NCBI RefSeq assembly: GCF_002165255.2
Contig: NZ_CP028561.1
Location: forward strand, 2,108,001 to 2,172,000
Length of the DNA: 64,000 nucleotides
Source of the DNA: Acinetobacter sp. WCHA45
GTDB taxonomy: Bacteria; Pseudomonadota; Gammaproteobacteria; Pseudomonadales; Moraxellaceae
Reading direction: 5' to 3'
Shown: positions 56,017 to 64,000 of the stretch, piece by piece
Layout: every line of letters starts with the position of its first letter
Numbering within the stretch: position 1 is the first letter of the stretch
Position numbers and translations under genes: made by a program
The notes under the pieces: generated by a model
Databases searched by the model: none
What the model saw: only the letters and a program-made list of their open reading frames with translations
Told to the model about the DNA's origin: nothing

Positions 56017-57924
56017 ATGTCTACTATTTTTCAACCGACACGTTTAGTTGGTGCTATCGCTATTGCGATGGGGTTTTCTTCAACTACTTTTGCTCAAGAT
56101 CAATCAAGTGCGAAAACTTCGACGCTAGATACGATTGTTGTGACGGCATCTCGTTCTGAAGAAAAGTTAAAGAATGTTCCTGCACGTCTGACTGTGATTG
56201 ATCAAAAAACGATTGAGCAAAATCCTATACTCAATGTCTCAGATTTAGTACAAAAAGATCCAAGTATTTACATCAAACAAAATGGTGGAATTGGGCAAGG
56301 TACTAACCTTTCACTACGCGGAACGAATCCAAATCATACTTTACTATTAAAAGATGGTAATCGTTTGAATACCTCTAATTCTTTAAGCCCTATTTACCCT
56401 GAGTTTTTAGATACAACTGACATTGAACGAATAGAAATTTTAAAAGGTCCGTCATCTGTACAATATGGTAGTGATGCGATTGGCGGTGTTATTCAAATGA
56501 TTTCTTCTTCGCCTGAGAAAAACAGTGCTTTTGTTACAGGCATTTATGGTGAAAATCAAACATATAAAGCTATTATTGGCACTGATATAGTAGAAAATGG
56601 TTTCTTTGCTCAGATTCGTGGACAACGTCAAGAGACTGATGGAACACGCATTTTTGACACCCAAAAAAGAAACAATAAAGCAGGCTATGAACAAAAGGGC
56701 TATAGCACAAAAATTGGCTATGATAATAAAGAAAATATTAAAACTGCCGTTGAAATTAGCCAGAATAAAGGCGTAAATAATTACTCAGACAACGGAGGCG
56801 TAAATAACTCTGCTGAACGCCATTTCGAAAACCAACTTATTAGTGCTAATGCTGAGCTTACTCCTTATCAAGGCATAACTCTAAATGCACGTTACTCAGA
56901 CTTTAAAGATACTCAAAATTATGTGGAATCATCACCGTACCATGCAAATACCAAACGCAATGAAGGTGATTTAAATATAAAATGGTTATTCACACCAACT
57001 CAAAATATCTTGTTTGGTACAAGTATAGACAACAGTGAGTACAAAGATGCTTCTATCCTAAATGGAAAACAAAGTATTGATTCAACAGGTTACTACTTAC
57101 AACATCAATTTAAAACAGACAAAGTAAATACCCAAGTAGGAGTCCGTTTAGAAGATAATGAAAAATTTGGTATTCATACAGTAGGCCAAGGCGCAATTCG
57201 TTATTTCATTCTACCAACATCTAGTGTTTACGCTAATATTGGTAGTGCATTCAGGGCACCATCACTAACAGAGTTGTACTATCACAGTGAAGCCGATTAT
57301 GGCAAATACGGTATTTATCATACCTATGGCAATACTAATCTTAAACCAGAAGAAAGTATTTCCTATGAAATTGGTTTAGATCATCAATTTACATCAACTT
57401 TATCTTCATCTTTTTCAGTTTATAAAACTGACCTCAAGAACCTAATTGCATCAACGTCTAGTAAAGATATTGCAACAAATACAACTACTAGTACTTATGA
57501 AAATATTATTAAAGCACAATTTACTGGTGGTGAGTTTGGTATAAAATGGAAACAAGATGATTTATTCATTTCAACTGAATATGCGTACGTCAAAACTGAG
57601 AACAAGAAAACTGGCTTAGAAATTGCGTATCGACCTAAAGAAACATTAAATTTAACCACAGGACTTGAAAATCAAATCTATGGCATAAGCACTTCGATTA
57701 TCGCACGTTCTAACGTAAATGCAGCAAATAGTGAAAATCCACCAAAAGTTCCAGGTTACGTTACTATTGATTTAAATATGTACTGGAATATTAACCCAAA
57801 TATTAAAATCTTTACCAATATTCAAAATGTTGGCGATGTGGAATATAAGACTGTTTATAACTCTAGTAATTGGTACATCAACGGTGGTCGCCAAGCTTCT
57901 GTAGGTGTCAGTCTTCGTTATTAA
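56017..57924 (+). CDS. btuB: Vitamin B12 outer-membrane receptor BtuB
   Basis: A 635-residue TonB-dependent receptor from the ATG at 56017 (GGAG seven bases before). A signal peptide ends in TFAQ; the TonB box is DTIVVTASR; the plug has DLVQKDPSIYIKQNGGIGQG, LSLRGTNPNHTLLLKDG and ERIEILKGPSSVQYGSDAIGGVIQM. The 22-strand barrel ends NGGRQASVGVSLRY with the terminal aromatic. The riboswitch in front identifies it as a cobalamin receptor. The ATG is preferred to the GTG at 55996, which lies inside the hairpin. Confidence 0.93.
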   Translation: MSTIFQPTRLVGAIAIAMGFSSTTFAQDQSSAKTSTLDTIVVTASRSEEKLKNVPARLTVIDQKTIEQNPILNVSDLVQKDPSIYIKQNGGIGQGTNLSLRGTNPNHTLLLKDGNRLNTSNSLSPIYPEFLDTTDIERIEILKGPSSVQYGSDAIGGVIQMISSSPEKNSAFVTGIYGENQTYKAIIGTDIVENGFFAQIRGQRQETDGTRIFDTQKRNNKAGYEQKGYSTKIGYDNKENIKTAVEISQNKGVNNYSDNGGVNNSAERHFENQLISANAELTPYQGITLNARYSDFKDTQNYVESSPYHANTKRNEGDLNIKWLFTPTQNILFGTSIDNSEYKDASILNGKQSIDSTGYYLQHQFKTDKVNTQVGVRLEDNEKFGIHTVGQGAIRYFILPTSSVYANIGSAFRAPSLTELYYHSEADYGKYGIYHTYGNTNLKPEESISYEIGLDHQFTSTLSSSFSVYKTDLKNLIASTSSKDIATNTTTSTYENIIKAQFTGGEFGIKWKQDDLFISTEYAYVKTENKKTGLEIAYRPKETLNLTTGLENQIYGISTSIIARSNVNAANSENPPKVPGYVTIDLNMYWNINPNIKIFTNIQNVGDVEYKTVYNSSNWYINGGRQASVGVSLRY

Positions 57925-57968
57925 TCGTGCAATCTAGACAATAAAAATATTTTCTTAACTCCAATTTC

Positions 57969-58004
57969 GGGGTAATGTTCTGACCGACATTATCCCCTTT
58001 TTAT
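57969..58004 (+). terminator. Terminator after btuB
   Basis: GGGGTAATGT / ACATTATCCCC with one bulged T, then a run of T. It partly separates btuB from the adenosyltransferase gene. Confidence 0.65.
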
Positions 58005-58019
58005 TTGTAGGACAGCTCC

Positions 58020-58607
58020 ATGGGACATCGTTTAAGTAAAATCTATACACGTACAGGTGATTCAGGCACAACAGGACTTGGGGATGGCTCACGTGTCGCT
58101 AAAGATGACTTACGAATTAATGCGCTAGGTGATGTAGATGAACTTAATGCCACGATTGGCGTATTAAGAGCACAAATCAGCGCATCTCAAATTGAAAATA
58201 AAGCTGATTGGGATAAAAGTTTAAGCTTGATCCAACATTGGTTATTTGATTTAGGCGGCGAAGTTTGTATTCCCAACTATCACTTACTCCAGCCAATTTG
58301 TATCGAGTTTCTTGAAAAAGAAATTGATCACATGAATGAATCTCTGCCAATGCTCAAAGAGTTTATCTTGCCTTCGGGTAGCCTAGCATGTAGTTATGCA
58401 CATCAAGCTCGTGCTGTATGCCGCCGCGCAGAACGCACTTTGATGTCAGTACACAATCGTGATCAAAATATTCAAGCTACTGCATTACAACTCTTGAACC
58501 GTTTATCCGACTGGTTATTTGTTGCCTCACGTGCTTTGCAACGTGCAGAAGGCGGTAGTGAAGTGCTTTGGCAAAAAAACATTAATGATAGTATTGATCA
58601 AGCATAA
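58020..58607 (+). CDS. pduO: Cob(I)alamin adenosyltransferase (PduO/MMAB type)
   Basis: A 195-residue helical protein with the PduO signature at the N-terminus (KIYTRTGDSGTTGLGDGSRVAKDDLRINALGDVDELNATIG) and AHQARAVCRRAERTL, which hold ATP- and cobalamin-contacting residues. It transfers the adenosyl group of ATP to reduced cobalamin, making the cofactor form that the btuB riboswitch senses. No B12 biosynthesis genes are in view, so this cell appears to import and finish the vitamin. It lies 95 bases after btuB, with a terminator between. Confidence 0.93.
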   Translation: MGHRLSKIYTRTGDSGTTGLGDGSRVAKDDLRINALGDVDELNATIGVLRAQISASQIENKADWDKSLSLIQHWLFDLGGEVCIPNYHLLQPICIEFLEKEIDHMNESLPMLKEFILPSGSLACSYAHQARAVCRRAERTLMSVHNRDQNIQATALQLLNRLSDWLFVASRALQRAEGGSEVLWQKNINDSIDQA

Positions 58608-58627
58608 TTATTTTAAGGTAAATCAAA

Positions 58628-59347
58628 ATGCGAATCATTGGTCATCGTGGCGCACGTGGTGAAGCTCCTGAAAATACGTTAGGAGGCTTCCGTTACTTGC
58701 ATGATTTAGGTGTACGTGCAGTTGAGTTTGATGTGCGTCAACTCAAAGATGACCAATTGGTGGTGATTCATGATGATGATTTTGTTCGTACCACGGGTAA
58801 ATCACAGCATGTTGAAAGCTGTAATTTATCTGAAGCTCAGCAATTTGATCATCGCCATCAATGGCAGGCGTGGGGATCTGAAGAATACACACCCAGCCTG
58901 CCCCATGTAATGGCTTGTTTAACTGATTTTGAACATATTGAAGTTGAAATTAAAGCAGTTGCAGATGAAGTAGCGGCTGAGCGTTTAATTCTACAATTAC
59001 ACCAAGATTTAGTCGGCTTTGAACAAACTGCCACAATTACGAGTTTTGATGTAAAAATTTTAGCGGCATTACAACAACATCAAAGTCATTTTAAACGTGG
59101 TCTGTTGGTTGAAATTCCAATTGGGGAATACGCAATCGAGCTTGCTCAACAATATGAGTGCCACCAAATTGGTTGGAAAGATCAACTGGCAACTGATCAA
59201 ATCATTCAGTTTACACAGCAAGCCGAACTTGCTGTGAGTGTCTGGACAGTTAATGACGTTGAACGTGCCAAACATCTACAACAATTGGGCATTCAAGGGT
59301 TAATCACTGATTTCCCGAGCACCATGTTGCAACATCTAACTTTATAA
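58628..59347 (+). CDS. ugpQ: Glycerophosphodiester phosphodiesterase (UgpQ-like)
   Basis: A 239-residue GDPD-family TIM barrel. The catalytic/metal motif is HRGARGEAPENTLGGF, with EFDVRQLKDDQLVVIHDDDFVRTTG and the later EVEIKA and VWTVND. There is no signal peptide, so it acts in the cytoplasm on glycerophosphodiesters, giving glycerol-3-phosphate. It follows pduO by 20 bases with AAGG before the ATG, so it is cotranscribed; the link to B12 is probably positional. Confidence 0.92.
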   Translation: MRIIGHRGARGEAPENTLGGFRYLHDLGVRAVEFDVRQLKDDQLVVIHDDDFVRTTGKSQHVESCNLSEAQQFDHRHQWQAWGSEEYTPSLPHVMACLTDFEHIEVEIKAVADEVAAERLILQLHQDLVGFEQTATITSFDVKILAALQQHQSHFKRGLLVEIPIGEYAIELAQQYECHQIGWKDQLATDQIIQFTQQAELAVSVWTVNDVERAKHLQQLGIQGLITDFPSTMLQHLTL

Positions 59348-59376
59348 AAGTATGGAGTTTATTCCGACAACTAATT

Positions 59377-59904
59377 TTATTTTTTAGATTGCGCCTGAAT
59401 TAAACGCTGCCCTTTCGCATCTAATAAATACAAATTCGTCCCTTCAATTTGGAAACGTTCAATCCGCTGCATCGCATCCATCAGATCTGCTTCTTGTGCT
59501 AATGCTTTATCACAACTTAAGTGCTGCGCTCTCACATCAAAACTTATTTTCCTTTGGCTAAGATCATATTGATAACTTCCATAAATGTTATTGCAGCCCG
59601 TATGACCTGAAATGGTTTTAGTCACTGAATTCAGCATAAAACTTGGGTATTGATTGAAGAATAAAGCACGTTTATTTTGAATCATGGTTATTTGCCAATT
59701 CACCTCTTGAATGCCATCGTTGCTTTTACGAACTTGCATAGGAGGCAATTCACTTACACGTTTTGGATGCAAGCTATTTTTAGTGATCTGTGTCGGTTGA
59801 CTTTGGCATGCAGTAAGTAGCAAAGCACAAGATAATATTAAAGTTTTGTGAAAAAACTTATTCAAAGAATAAATTGTATTTTTCACGCTTATTTGTTCTG
59901 ACAT
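59377..59904 (-). CDS. META-domain (HslJ-like) lipoprotein
   Basis: A 175-residue protein with an N-terminal signal sequence and lipobox LLTAC, anchoring it to a membrane in the periplasm. The middle carries a META domain (SFMLNSVTKTISGHTGCNNIYGSYQYDLSQRKISFDV) with the G-x-x-GCN motif, and ALAQEADLMDAMQRIERFQIEG. META/HslJ proteins are linked to motility, stress and novobiocin resistance, mechanism unknown. It is convergent with the ugpQ gene. Confidence 0.82.
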   Translation of the reverse strand: MSEQISVKNTIYSLNKFFHKTLILSCALLLTACQSQPTQITKNSLHPKRVSELPPMQVRKSNDGIQEVNWQITMIQNKRALFFNQYPSFMLNSVTKTISGHTGCNNIYGSYQYDLSQRKISFDVRAQHLSCDKALAQEADLMDAMQRIERFQIEGTNLYLLDAKGQRLIQAQSKK

Positions 59905-60115
59905 TGATTTATTTCGCCTTTTAATTTATTGATTAATTCAACAAACGAATTCTGTTACTGTTCTTTCAGTACAACTGTAGAATAATGCTAGTGTTATCTA
60001 ATCTGAGCATGCTAATATCGAACATAAAATAGCAATATATCGTCATGATTGGTTTTGCTATCTCGTTTGGTTTTTATATCTTGTGTAAACAAGGTTTTTA
60101 GGAGCGCTGACGGAT

Positions 60116-61285
60116 ATGACTTCCGCCCCACTCAAGAAAGCACCCATTAATTGGATTGCAATTTTCGCACTGGTATTCTTACCAGTTGTTGCGCTCATTT
60201 CGATTCCAATTTATACCTATTATCATGACTTTAGTATGGGCGCATGGATTAGCATGTTTGTCTTACTAGGTGTAAGCAGTTTAGGTATCACTGCTGGCTA
60301 TCATCGCTTATGGGCACACCGTGCTTATGAAGCAACCCTACCTTTAAAAATCATTCTTATGATTATGGGTACTTTTGCAGTTCAAAATAGTATCTTATTT
60401 TGGGCTTCAGGTCATCGTACACATCACCGTCATGTTGACGATGTAGACCAAGATCCATATTCGATTAATAATGGATTCTGGTATGCACATATGGGTTGGA
60501 TGTTACGTAACTACCCTGCTGCCGAACCAAATTATAAAAATGCACCTGATTTGTTAAATGACAAATTAGTCATGTTCCAAGATAAATATTATGTTCCTTT
60601 AGTTATTGCTGTGCATGCAGGTATTTTGTTGCCTGTCGGTTGGTTAGTTGGTGATATCTGGGGTGTGTTACTTTTGGGTGGTTTAGTTCGTTTATTCCTT
60701 AGCCATCATGTCACCTTCTTCATTAACTCTTTATGTCATATGTGGGGTAAACGCCCTTATACTGACGAAAATACCGCACGTGATAATTTTATCCTAGCGA
60801 TTCTCACTTGGGGTGAGGGCTATCATAACTATCACCATATTTTCCAATACGATTACCGTAATGGTGTTAAATGGTGGCAATATGACCCTACCAAATGGCT
60901 AATTTGGACAAGTTCCAAGTTAGGCTTAGCGAAAAACTTACGTCGTATTCCAAGCTTTAATATCCAAAAAGCAGAGCTTGCGATGAAGTTTAAATATGCT
61001 GAACAAGACCTCGCAATTTATGGTCACGATGTGAACACTGATATTGCTCAGATGAAACAACGTATTGCTCAAGAATATGAAGCTTTTACATTGACTCTAA
61101 ACGATTGGGCCAAGTTGAAAGAGCAAGAGCTACAAGCAAAAAAAGCGGCAATGGCTGAAAAAATCCATCAAATGGATCATAAACTTAAAGTTGATTTCCA
61201 ACTGCTTGAACATCGCCTTGCACATCATCGTGAATGTCTAGAAACTTTAGTGCGTAATATCAAAAAAGCACCAGTTTCAGAATAA
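60116..61285 (+). CDS. Membrane fatty acyl-CoA desaturase (delta-9 type)
   Basis: A 389-residue membrane protein with the three histidine boxes of diiron desaturases: HRLWAH, HRTHHRH and GEGYHNYHH, spaced as in stearoyl-CoA desaturases, and four membrane helices. It introduces a double bond into saturated acyl chains, adjusting membrane fluidity. The C-terminus has a long charged coiled coil (EYEAFTLTLNDWAKLKEQELQAKKAAMAEKIHQ) beyond the catalytic core, not part of classic enzymes. GGAG lies ten bases before the ATG. Confidence 0.9.
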   Translation: MTSAPLKKAPINWIAIFALVFLPVVALISIPIYTYYHDFSMGAWISMFVLLGVSSLGITAGYHRLWAHRAYEATLPLKIILMIMGTFAVQNSILFWASGHRTHHRHVDDVDQDPYSINNGFWYAHMGWMLRNYPAAEPNYKNAPDLLNDKLVMFQDKYYVPLVIAVHAGILLPVGWLVGDIWGVLLLGGLVRLFLSHHVTFFINSLCHMWGKRPYTDENTARDNFILAILTWGEGYHNYHHIFQYDYRNGVKWWQYDPTKWLIWTSSKLGLAKNLRRIPSFNIQKAELAMKFKYAEQDLAIYGHDVNTDIAQMKQRIAQEYEAFTLTLNDWAKLKEQELQAKKAAMAEKIHQMDHKLKVDFQLLEHRLAHHRECLETLVRNIKKAPVSE

Positions 61286-61297
61286 AAAATACTCAAT

Positions 61298-61326
61298 AAA
61301 ATGGTCTCTTTAGAGGCCATTTTTTA
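61298..61326 (+). terminator. Terminator after the desaturase gene
   Basis: AAATGG-TCTC / GAG-GCCATTT hairpin followed by five T, shortly after the stop. Confidence 0.75.
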
Positions 61327-61421
61327 TGCCTATTTAAAGACTCAGTTCATAATCACAATTCACTATTTTAGACCTATCTTTGTTATAGTCATCATTCAGC
61401 TTCTTGCCATGATATTGACCT

Positions 61422-62864
61422 ATGCATTTCAATCCTCGCTATTCATCTCTCAATTCAAAGCTTTATCATCAACAGCAACCAAGTCCTTTACGTGGTGCAA
61501 AAGCAGGTCATTTCAATGAGGCTTTGGCAAATGAGTTGCAATGGAGTGATGAAGACAAAGCCAATTGGGTTGAGATTTGTAGCGGGCAAAAAACCTTTGC
61601 CGAATTTTCCCCTTTGGCCATGGTGTATGCAGGACATCAGTTTGGACAATGGGCAGGACAATTAGGGGATGGGCGTGGTTTATTGATTGGACAAATTCTA
61701 AATCAACATGGACAAACCATTGATCTACACCTCAAGGGTGCTGGTTCCACCCCCTACTCTCGTATGGGTGATGGTCGTGCGGTACTGCGCTCAGTGATTC
61801 GTGAATATCTAGCAGGTCATGCACTGAATGCGCTTGGCGTAGCATCTAGCCATGCCGTTGGTTTCACCACATCGACACAAGGTGTACAACGTGAAACTCT
61901 TGAACTTGGTGCAATGTTGTTACGCACCTCAGACTGTCATATCCGTTTCGGTCATTTTGAGTGGATCAATCAATATGCACCTGAACTTTTAACTGAATTT
62001 ACGCAAAAGTGTATCGAATGGCATTATCCAGAATGCCTAGAAGCTGAGAACCCTGTTCTGAGTTTCGCTAAAGCTGTCATTGAACGTACAGCAATCATGA
62101 TCGCCAAATGGCAATTAGTCGGTTTTGCGCATGGTGTAATGAATACCGATAATTTAAATATTACAGGCTCAACCTTAGATTTTGGTCCTTATGGATTTAT
62201 GGAACGCTTTCGACCAAACTGGATTAATAACCACTCCGATTACCAAGGTCGTTATACCTATCAAAACCAACCAAGTATTGGACATTGGAATTTGTGGACA
62301 TGGTTGAACAATCTTATTCCTTTAGCTAAGTCTGAGCATAAAGAACAATTCAAACAAGATTTAGCGACTTGCTTAGAACAATTTGAACCAATCTTTTTAC
62401 ATCATTATGGTCTAGGACTCTGTGAGAAGATGGGACTCCCCCATTTTCATAAAGACAGTTTAGATTGTAGTTTTGCATTCTTGCGAATTTTACAAACGGA
62501 ACAACTCGACTATACGCAAAGTTTTATTCGCCTACAGAACAAGGAATATAAAACACTCCGTGATGATTGCTTAGATCTACGTCAGTTTGATGCTTTTCTC
62601 CATCAATATCAGGAGATTCGTAGAACTCAAGATACAGACGAATTAGATCGAGTTATGCAAAGCGCTAATCCTCATTATATTTTACGCAACCACATGGCAC
62701 AAAAAGCGATTGAACTAGCCGAACGTGGTGATTTCAGTGAAGTTGATCGTTTATTTAAGCTACTCAATCAGCCTTATCAAAAACAGCCAGAGTTGGAAAC
62801 TGAACAAGATACTGCACCTTTACCAAGTGGTGTGCCTGAGGTGATGGTAAGTTGTTCGTCTTAA
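61422..62864 (+). CDS. selO: Protein adenylyltransferase SelO (YdiU family)
   Basis: A 480-residue pseudokinase-fold AMPylator. AMP-transferring features visible: LGDGRGLLIGQ, HLKGAGSTPYSRMGDGRAVLRS, HGVMNTDNLNITG and DFGPYGFM, which correspond to the inverted nucleotide-binding and metal loops of SelO. The C-terminus ends VMVSCSS, with a cysteine at the position where some family members carry selenocysteine. SelO attaches AMP to Ser/Thr/Tyr of redox-related proteins. Full length. Confidence 0.92.
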   Translation: MHFNPRYSSLNSKLYHQQQPSPLRGAKAGHFNEALANELQWSDEDKANWVEICSGQKTFAEFSPLAMVYAGHQFGQWAGQLGDGRGLLIGQILNQHGQTIDLHLKGAGSTPYSRMGDGRAVLRSVIREYLAGHALNALGVASSHAVGFTTSTQGVQRETLELGAMLLRTSDCHIRFGHFEWINQYAPELLTEFTQKCIEWHYPECLEAENPVLSFAKAVIERTAIMIAKWQLVGFAHGVMNTDNLNITGSTLDFGPYGFMERFRPNWINNHSDYQGRYTYQNQPSIGHWNLWTWLNNLIPLAKSEHKEQFKQDLATCLEQFEPIFLHHYGLGLCEKMGLPHFHKDSLDCSFAFLRILQTEQLDYTQSFIRLQNKEYKTLRDDCLDLRQFDAFLHQYQEIRRTQDTDELDRVMQSANPHYILRNHMAQKAIELAERGDFSEVDRLFKLLNQPYQKQPELETEQDTAPLPSGVPEVMVSCSS

Positions 62865-62971
62865 TGATGAATAATTTTGATGTACTTAGTGCCGCTATCG
62901 CGGTTCAGGCGTGTTGTTTATCTAAGATAGATTGATAAAGCACATCACCCTTGCTCAGAATTCATCGGAAA

Positions 62972-63011
62972 TTATCCACAATTTCTGTGGATAATGTTGT
63001 GGTTATCCACA
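62972..63011. promoter_or_regulatory. Cluster of three perfect DnaA boxes
   Basis: TTATCCACA at 62972-62980, its complement TGTGGATAA at 62986-62994, and TTATCCACA at 63003-63011, all perfect matches to the DnaA consensus. The first two form a 10-base inverted repeat with a five-base loop. The cluster lies between the convergent selO and baeR genes, downstream of both, so a promoter role is unlikely; it could be a datA/DARS-like titration or reactivation site, or just a palindromic terminator. Confidence 0.6.
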
Positions 63012-63028
63012 GGATAAAGTAAAACTAC

Positions 63029-63715
63029 TTACTCATCAGGATATTCAAAACGATAACCTACACCATAAACCGCTTGAATCCATTCATGACGATTACCCGT
63101 TTCAGCAGCTTCAGTAATTTTTCGACGAAGATTTTTAATATGACTGTCAATTACACGATCTGCCACATCAAAGCTATCTGGGTTAATATGATCTAATAAT
63201 TGCGCACGTGAATAGACTTGACCGAGATGCTCCAAAAATAATTCCAATAAACGGAATTCAGTCGGTGTTAAAGTTAATGCTTTTTGTTGATACCAAATAC
63301 GTTGCTGTGCTTTATCGATACGAAATAAATCATTTTGATCAGGTTCTGCCTTACGCTCTAAACGACGTAAAACAGCTTGTACACGTGCAACCAACTCTTT
63401 CGGACTAAATGGTTTACAAATATAGTCATCTGCCCCCATATTTAAGCCTAGAACACGATCAATTTCTTCAGTACGCGCAGTTACCATAATAATCGGTAAA
63501 TCAGATTGTTCACGTACTTTACGGCAAATGGTTAAACCATCCATACGAGGAACCATCAAGTCTAAAATCATGAGACTTGGCTTACGTTGTTGAAACTGGG
63601 TATAAGCATCCTGACCATCATGAAACATACTGACTTCAAAACCAGCCGCCTCTAAATAATCACGAACCAACTGCGCTAGTTCAACTTCATCTTCAACCAA
63701 CATAATATGCTTCAT
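63029..63715 (-). CDS. baeR: OmpR-family response regulator BaeR
   Basis: A 228-residue response regulator from the ATG at 63715 (MKHIMLVEDEVELA), with phospho-acceptor Asp52 in LDLMVPRMDG, Lys in CKPFSPKEL, and a C-terminal winged helix (LTLTPTEFRLLELFLEHLG, VDSHIKNLRRKI-type helix, AVYGVGYRFEYPDE). It closely resembles BaeR of Acinetobacter, which with BaeS controls efflux genes such as adeAB in response to envelope stress. Several in-frame ATGs upstream (up to 63742) make the start slightly uncertain. Confidence 0.88.
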   Translation of the reverse strand: MKHIMLVEDEVELAQLVRDYLEAAGFEVSMFHDGQDAYTQFQQRKPSLMILDLMVPRMDGLTICRKVREQSDLPIIMVTARTEEIDRVLGLNMGADDYICKPFSPKELVARVQAVLRRLERKAEPDQNDLFRIDKAQQRIWYQQKALTLTPTEFRLLELFLEHLGQVYSRAQLLDHINPDSFDVADRVIDSHIKNLRRKITEAAETGNRHEWIQAVYGVGYRFEYPDE

Positions 63716-63761
63716 GGTTTTCATCCTATCCATCGTCCTCAAGCAAAGAGGATCAAAAAAG

Positions 63762-64000
63762 TTATTTCATTAATTTTGGGAAAGTCAGCACACAACGCAA
63801 TCCACCTAAAGGTGAATGATTAAAAGTAAGTGAACCACCTAAAGCCTGCGCAAGTTTACAAGACAAAGCCAAACCTAAACCCGTTCCGCCAGTGCTACGT
63901 GTGCGTGAATCATCCACACGATAGAAACGCTCGCCTAAACGCGCCAACTGCTCATCACTTACCCCAAATGGGCTATCATCCACATACAATATCCATTCAT
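63762..64000 (-). CDS. baeS: Sensor histidine kinase BaeS, C-terminal part
   Basis: The gene continues beyond the window on its 5' side. The visible 79 codons cover the end of the HATPase_c domain: WILYVDDSPFGV, GERFYRVDDSRTRS (F box) and GGTGLGLALSCKLAQALGG (G2 box), to the stop at 63762. The gap to baeR is under 50 bases and the order kinase-then-regulator on the same strand supports a BaeS/BaeR pair. The kinase autophosphorylates on His using ATP. Confidence 0.85.
   Translation of the reverse strand, partial: EWILYVDDSPFGVSDEQLARLGERFYRVDDSRTRSTGGTGLGLALSCKLAQALGGSLTFNHSPLGGLRCVLTFPKLMK

Overview
The window looks like the chromosome of an Acinetobacter species (Gammaproteobacteria, Moraxellaceae). 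It is AT-rich, and carries an Acinetobacter-type OmpA with a C-terminal peptidoglycan-binding domain, a BaeR-like response regulator, an LpxO-like hydroxylase and a separate trpF-trpB cluster. About sixty intact genes are packed on both strands, mostly housekeeping. I see no rRNA, tRNA, CRISPR array, complete insertion sequence or prophage.

Layout. 1-6.0 kb is an eroding zone: small genes (yjdM-like, DUF2004) and secreted proteins (DsbC-like isomerase, Sel1-repeat protein) lie among broken genes (a YeaO/DUF488 gene, an AHSA1 gene with one stop, a secreted-protein remnant, and a TonB receptor resembling the PQQ receptor PqqU/YncD). 6.0-16 kb holds DNA repair and translation functions (mutM, parvulin, mscL, typA, a purine permease, rsmC, an amino acid permease, rtcB). 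rtcB is preceded by a promoter, a nine-residue leader ORF with a strong ribosome site, and a set of mutually exclusive RNA hairpins. 16-29 kb holds ompA, a FimT-like prepilin, acetyl-CoA acetyltransferase, an SMR transporter, cysI with a DUF934 gene, a C-terminal scrap of PQQ glucose dehydrogenase, a CoA-transferase family racemase, an AraC regulator and a thiolase plus trifunctional-type beta-oxidation pair. 29-41 kb carries two related tiny membrane proteins flanking a patatin, methyltransferase and GNAT genes, trhA, an MFS carrier, lpxO, secA and a 1-Cys peroxiredoxin followed by a tandem 116-bp-period repeat.

41-56 kb contains a metallo-beta-lactamase-fold hydrolase with a lipoprotein phosphatase, then trpA-accD-folC-SPOR in one overlapping minus-strand operon. 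trpF-trpB lies about 6 kb away, separated by a NhaC-type antiporter, an AraC regulator, a metal-dependent hydrolase, DUF2804 and a diguanylate cyclase. 55.8-59.3 kb is a vitamin B12 locus: cobalamin riboswitch, btuB, cob(I)alamin adenosyltransferase, then glpQ/ugpQ-type phosphodiesterase. 59.4-64 kb has a META-domain lipoprotein, a fatty acyl desaturase, selO, a cluster of three perfect DnaA boxes, and the baeR-baeS two-component system, with baeS cut by the window end.

The most interesting items are the rtcB leader, the DnaA-box cluster, the tandem repeat after the peroxiredoxin gene, the paired small membrane proteins, and remnants of two PQQ-linked genes, which suggest loss of PQQ-dependent glucose oxidation. 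All functional names come from reading the translated proteins; no database search was possible.
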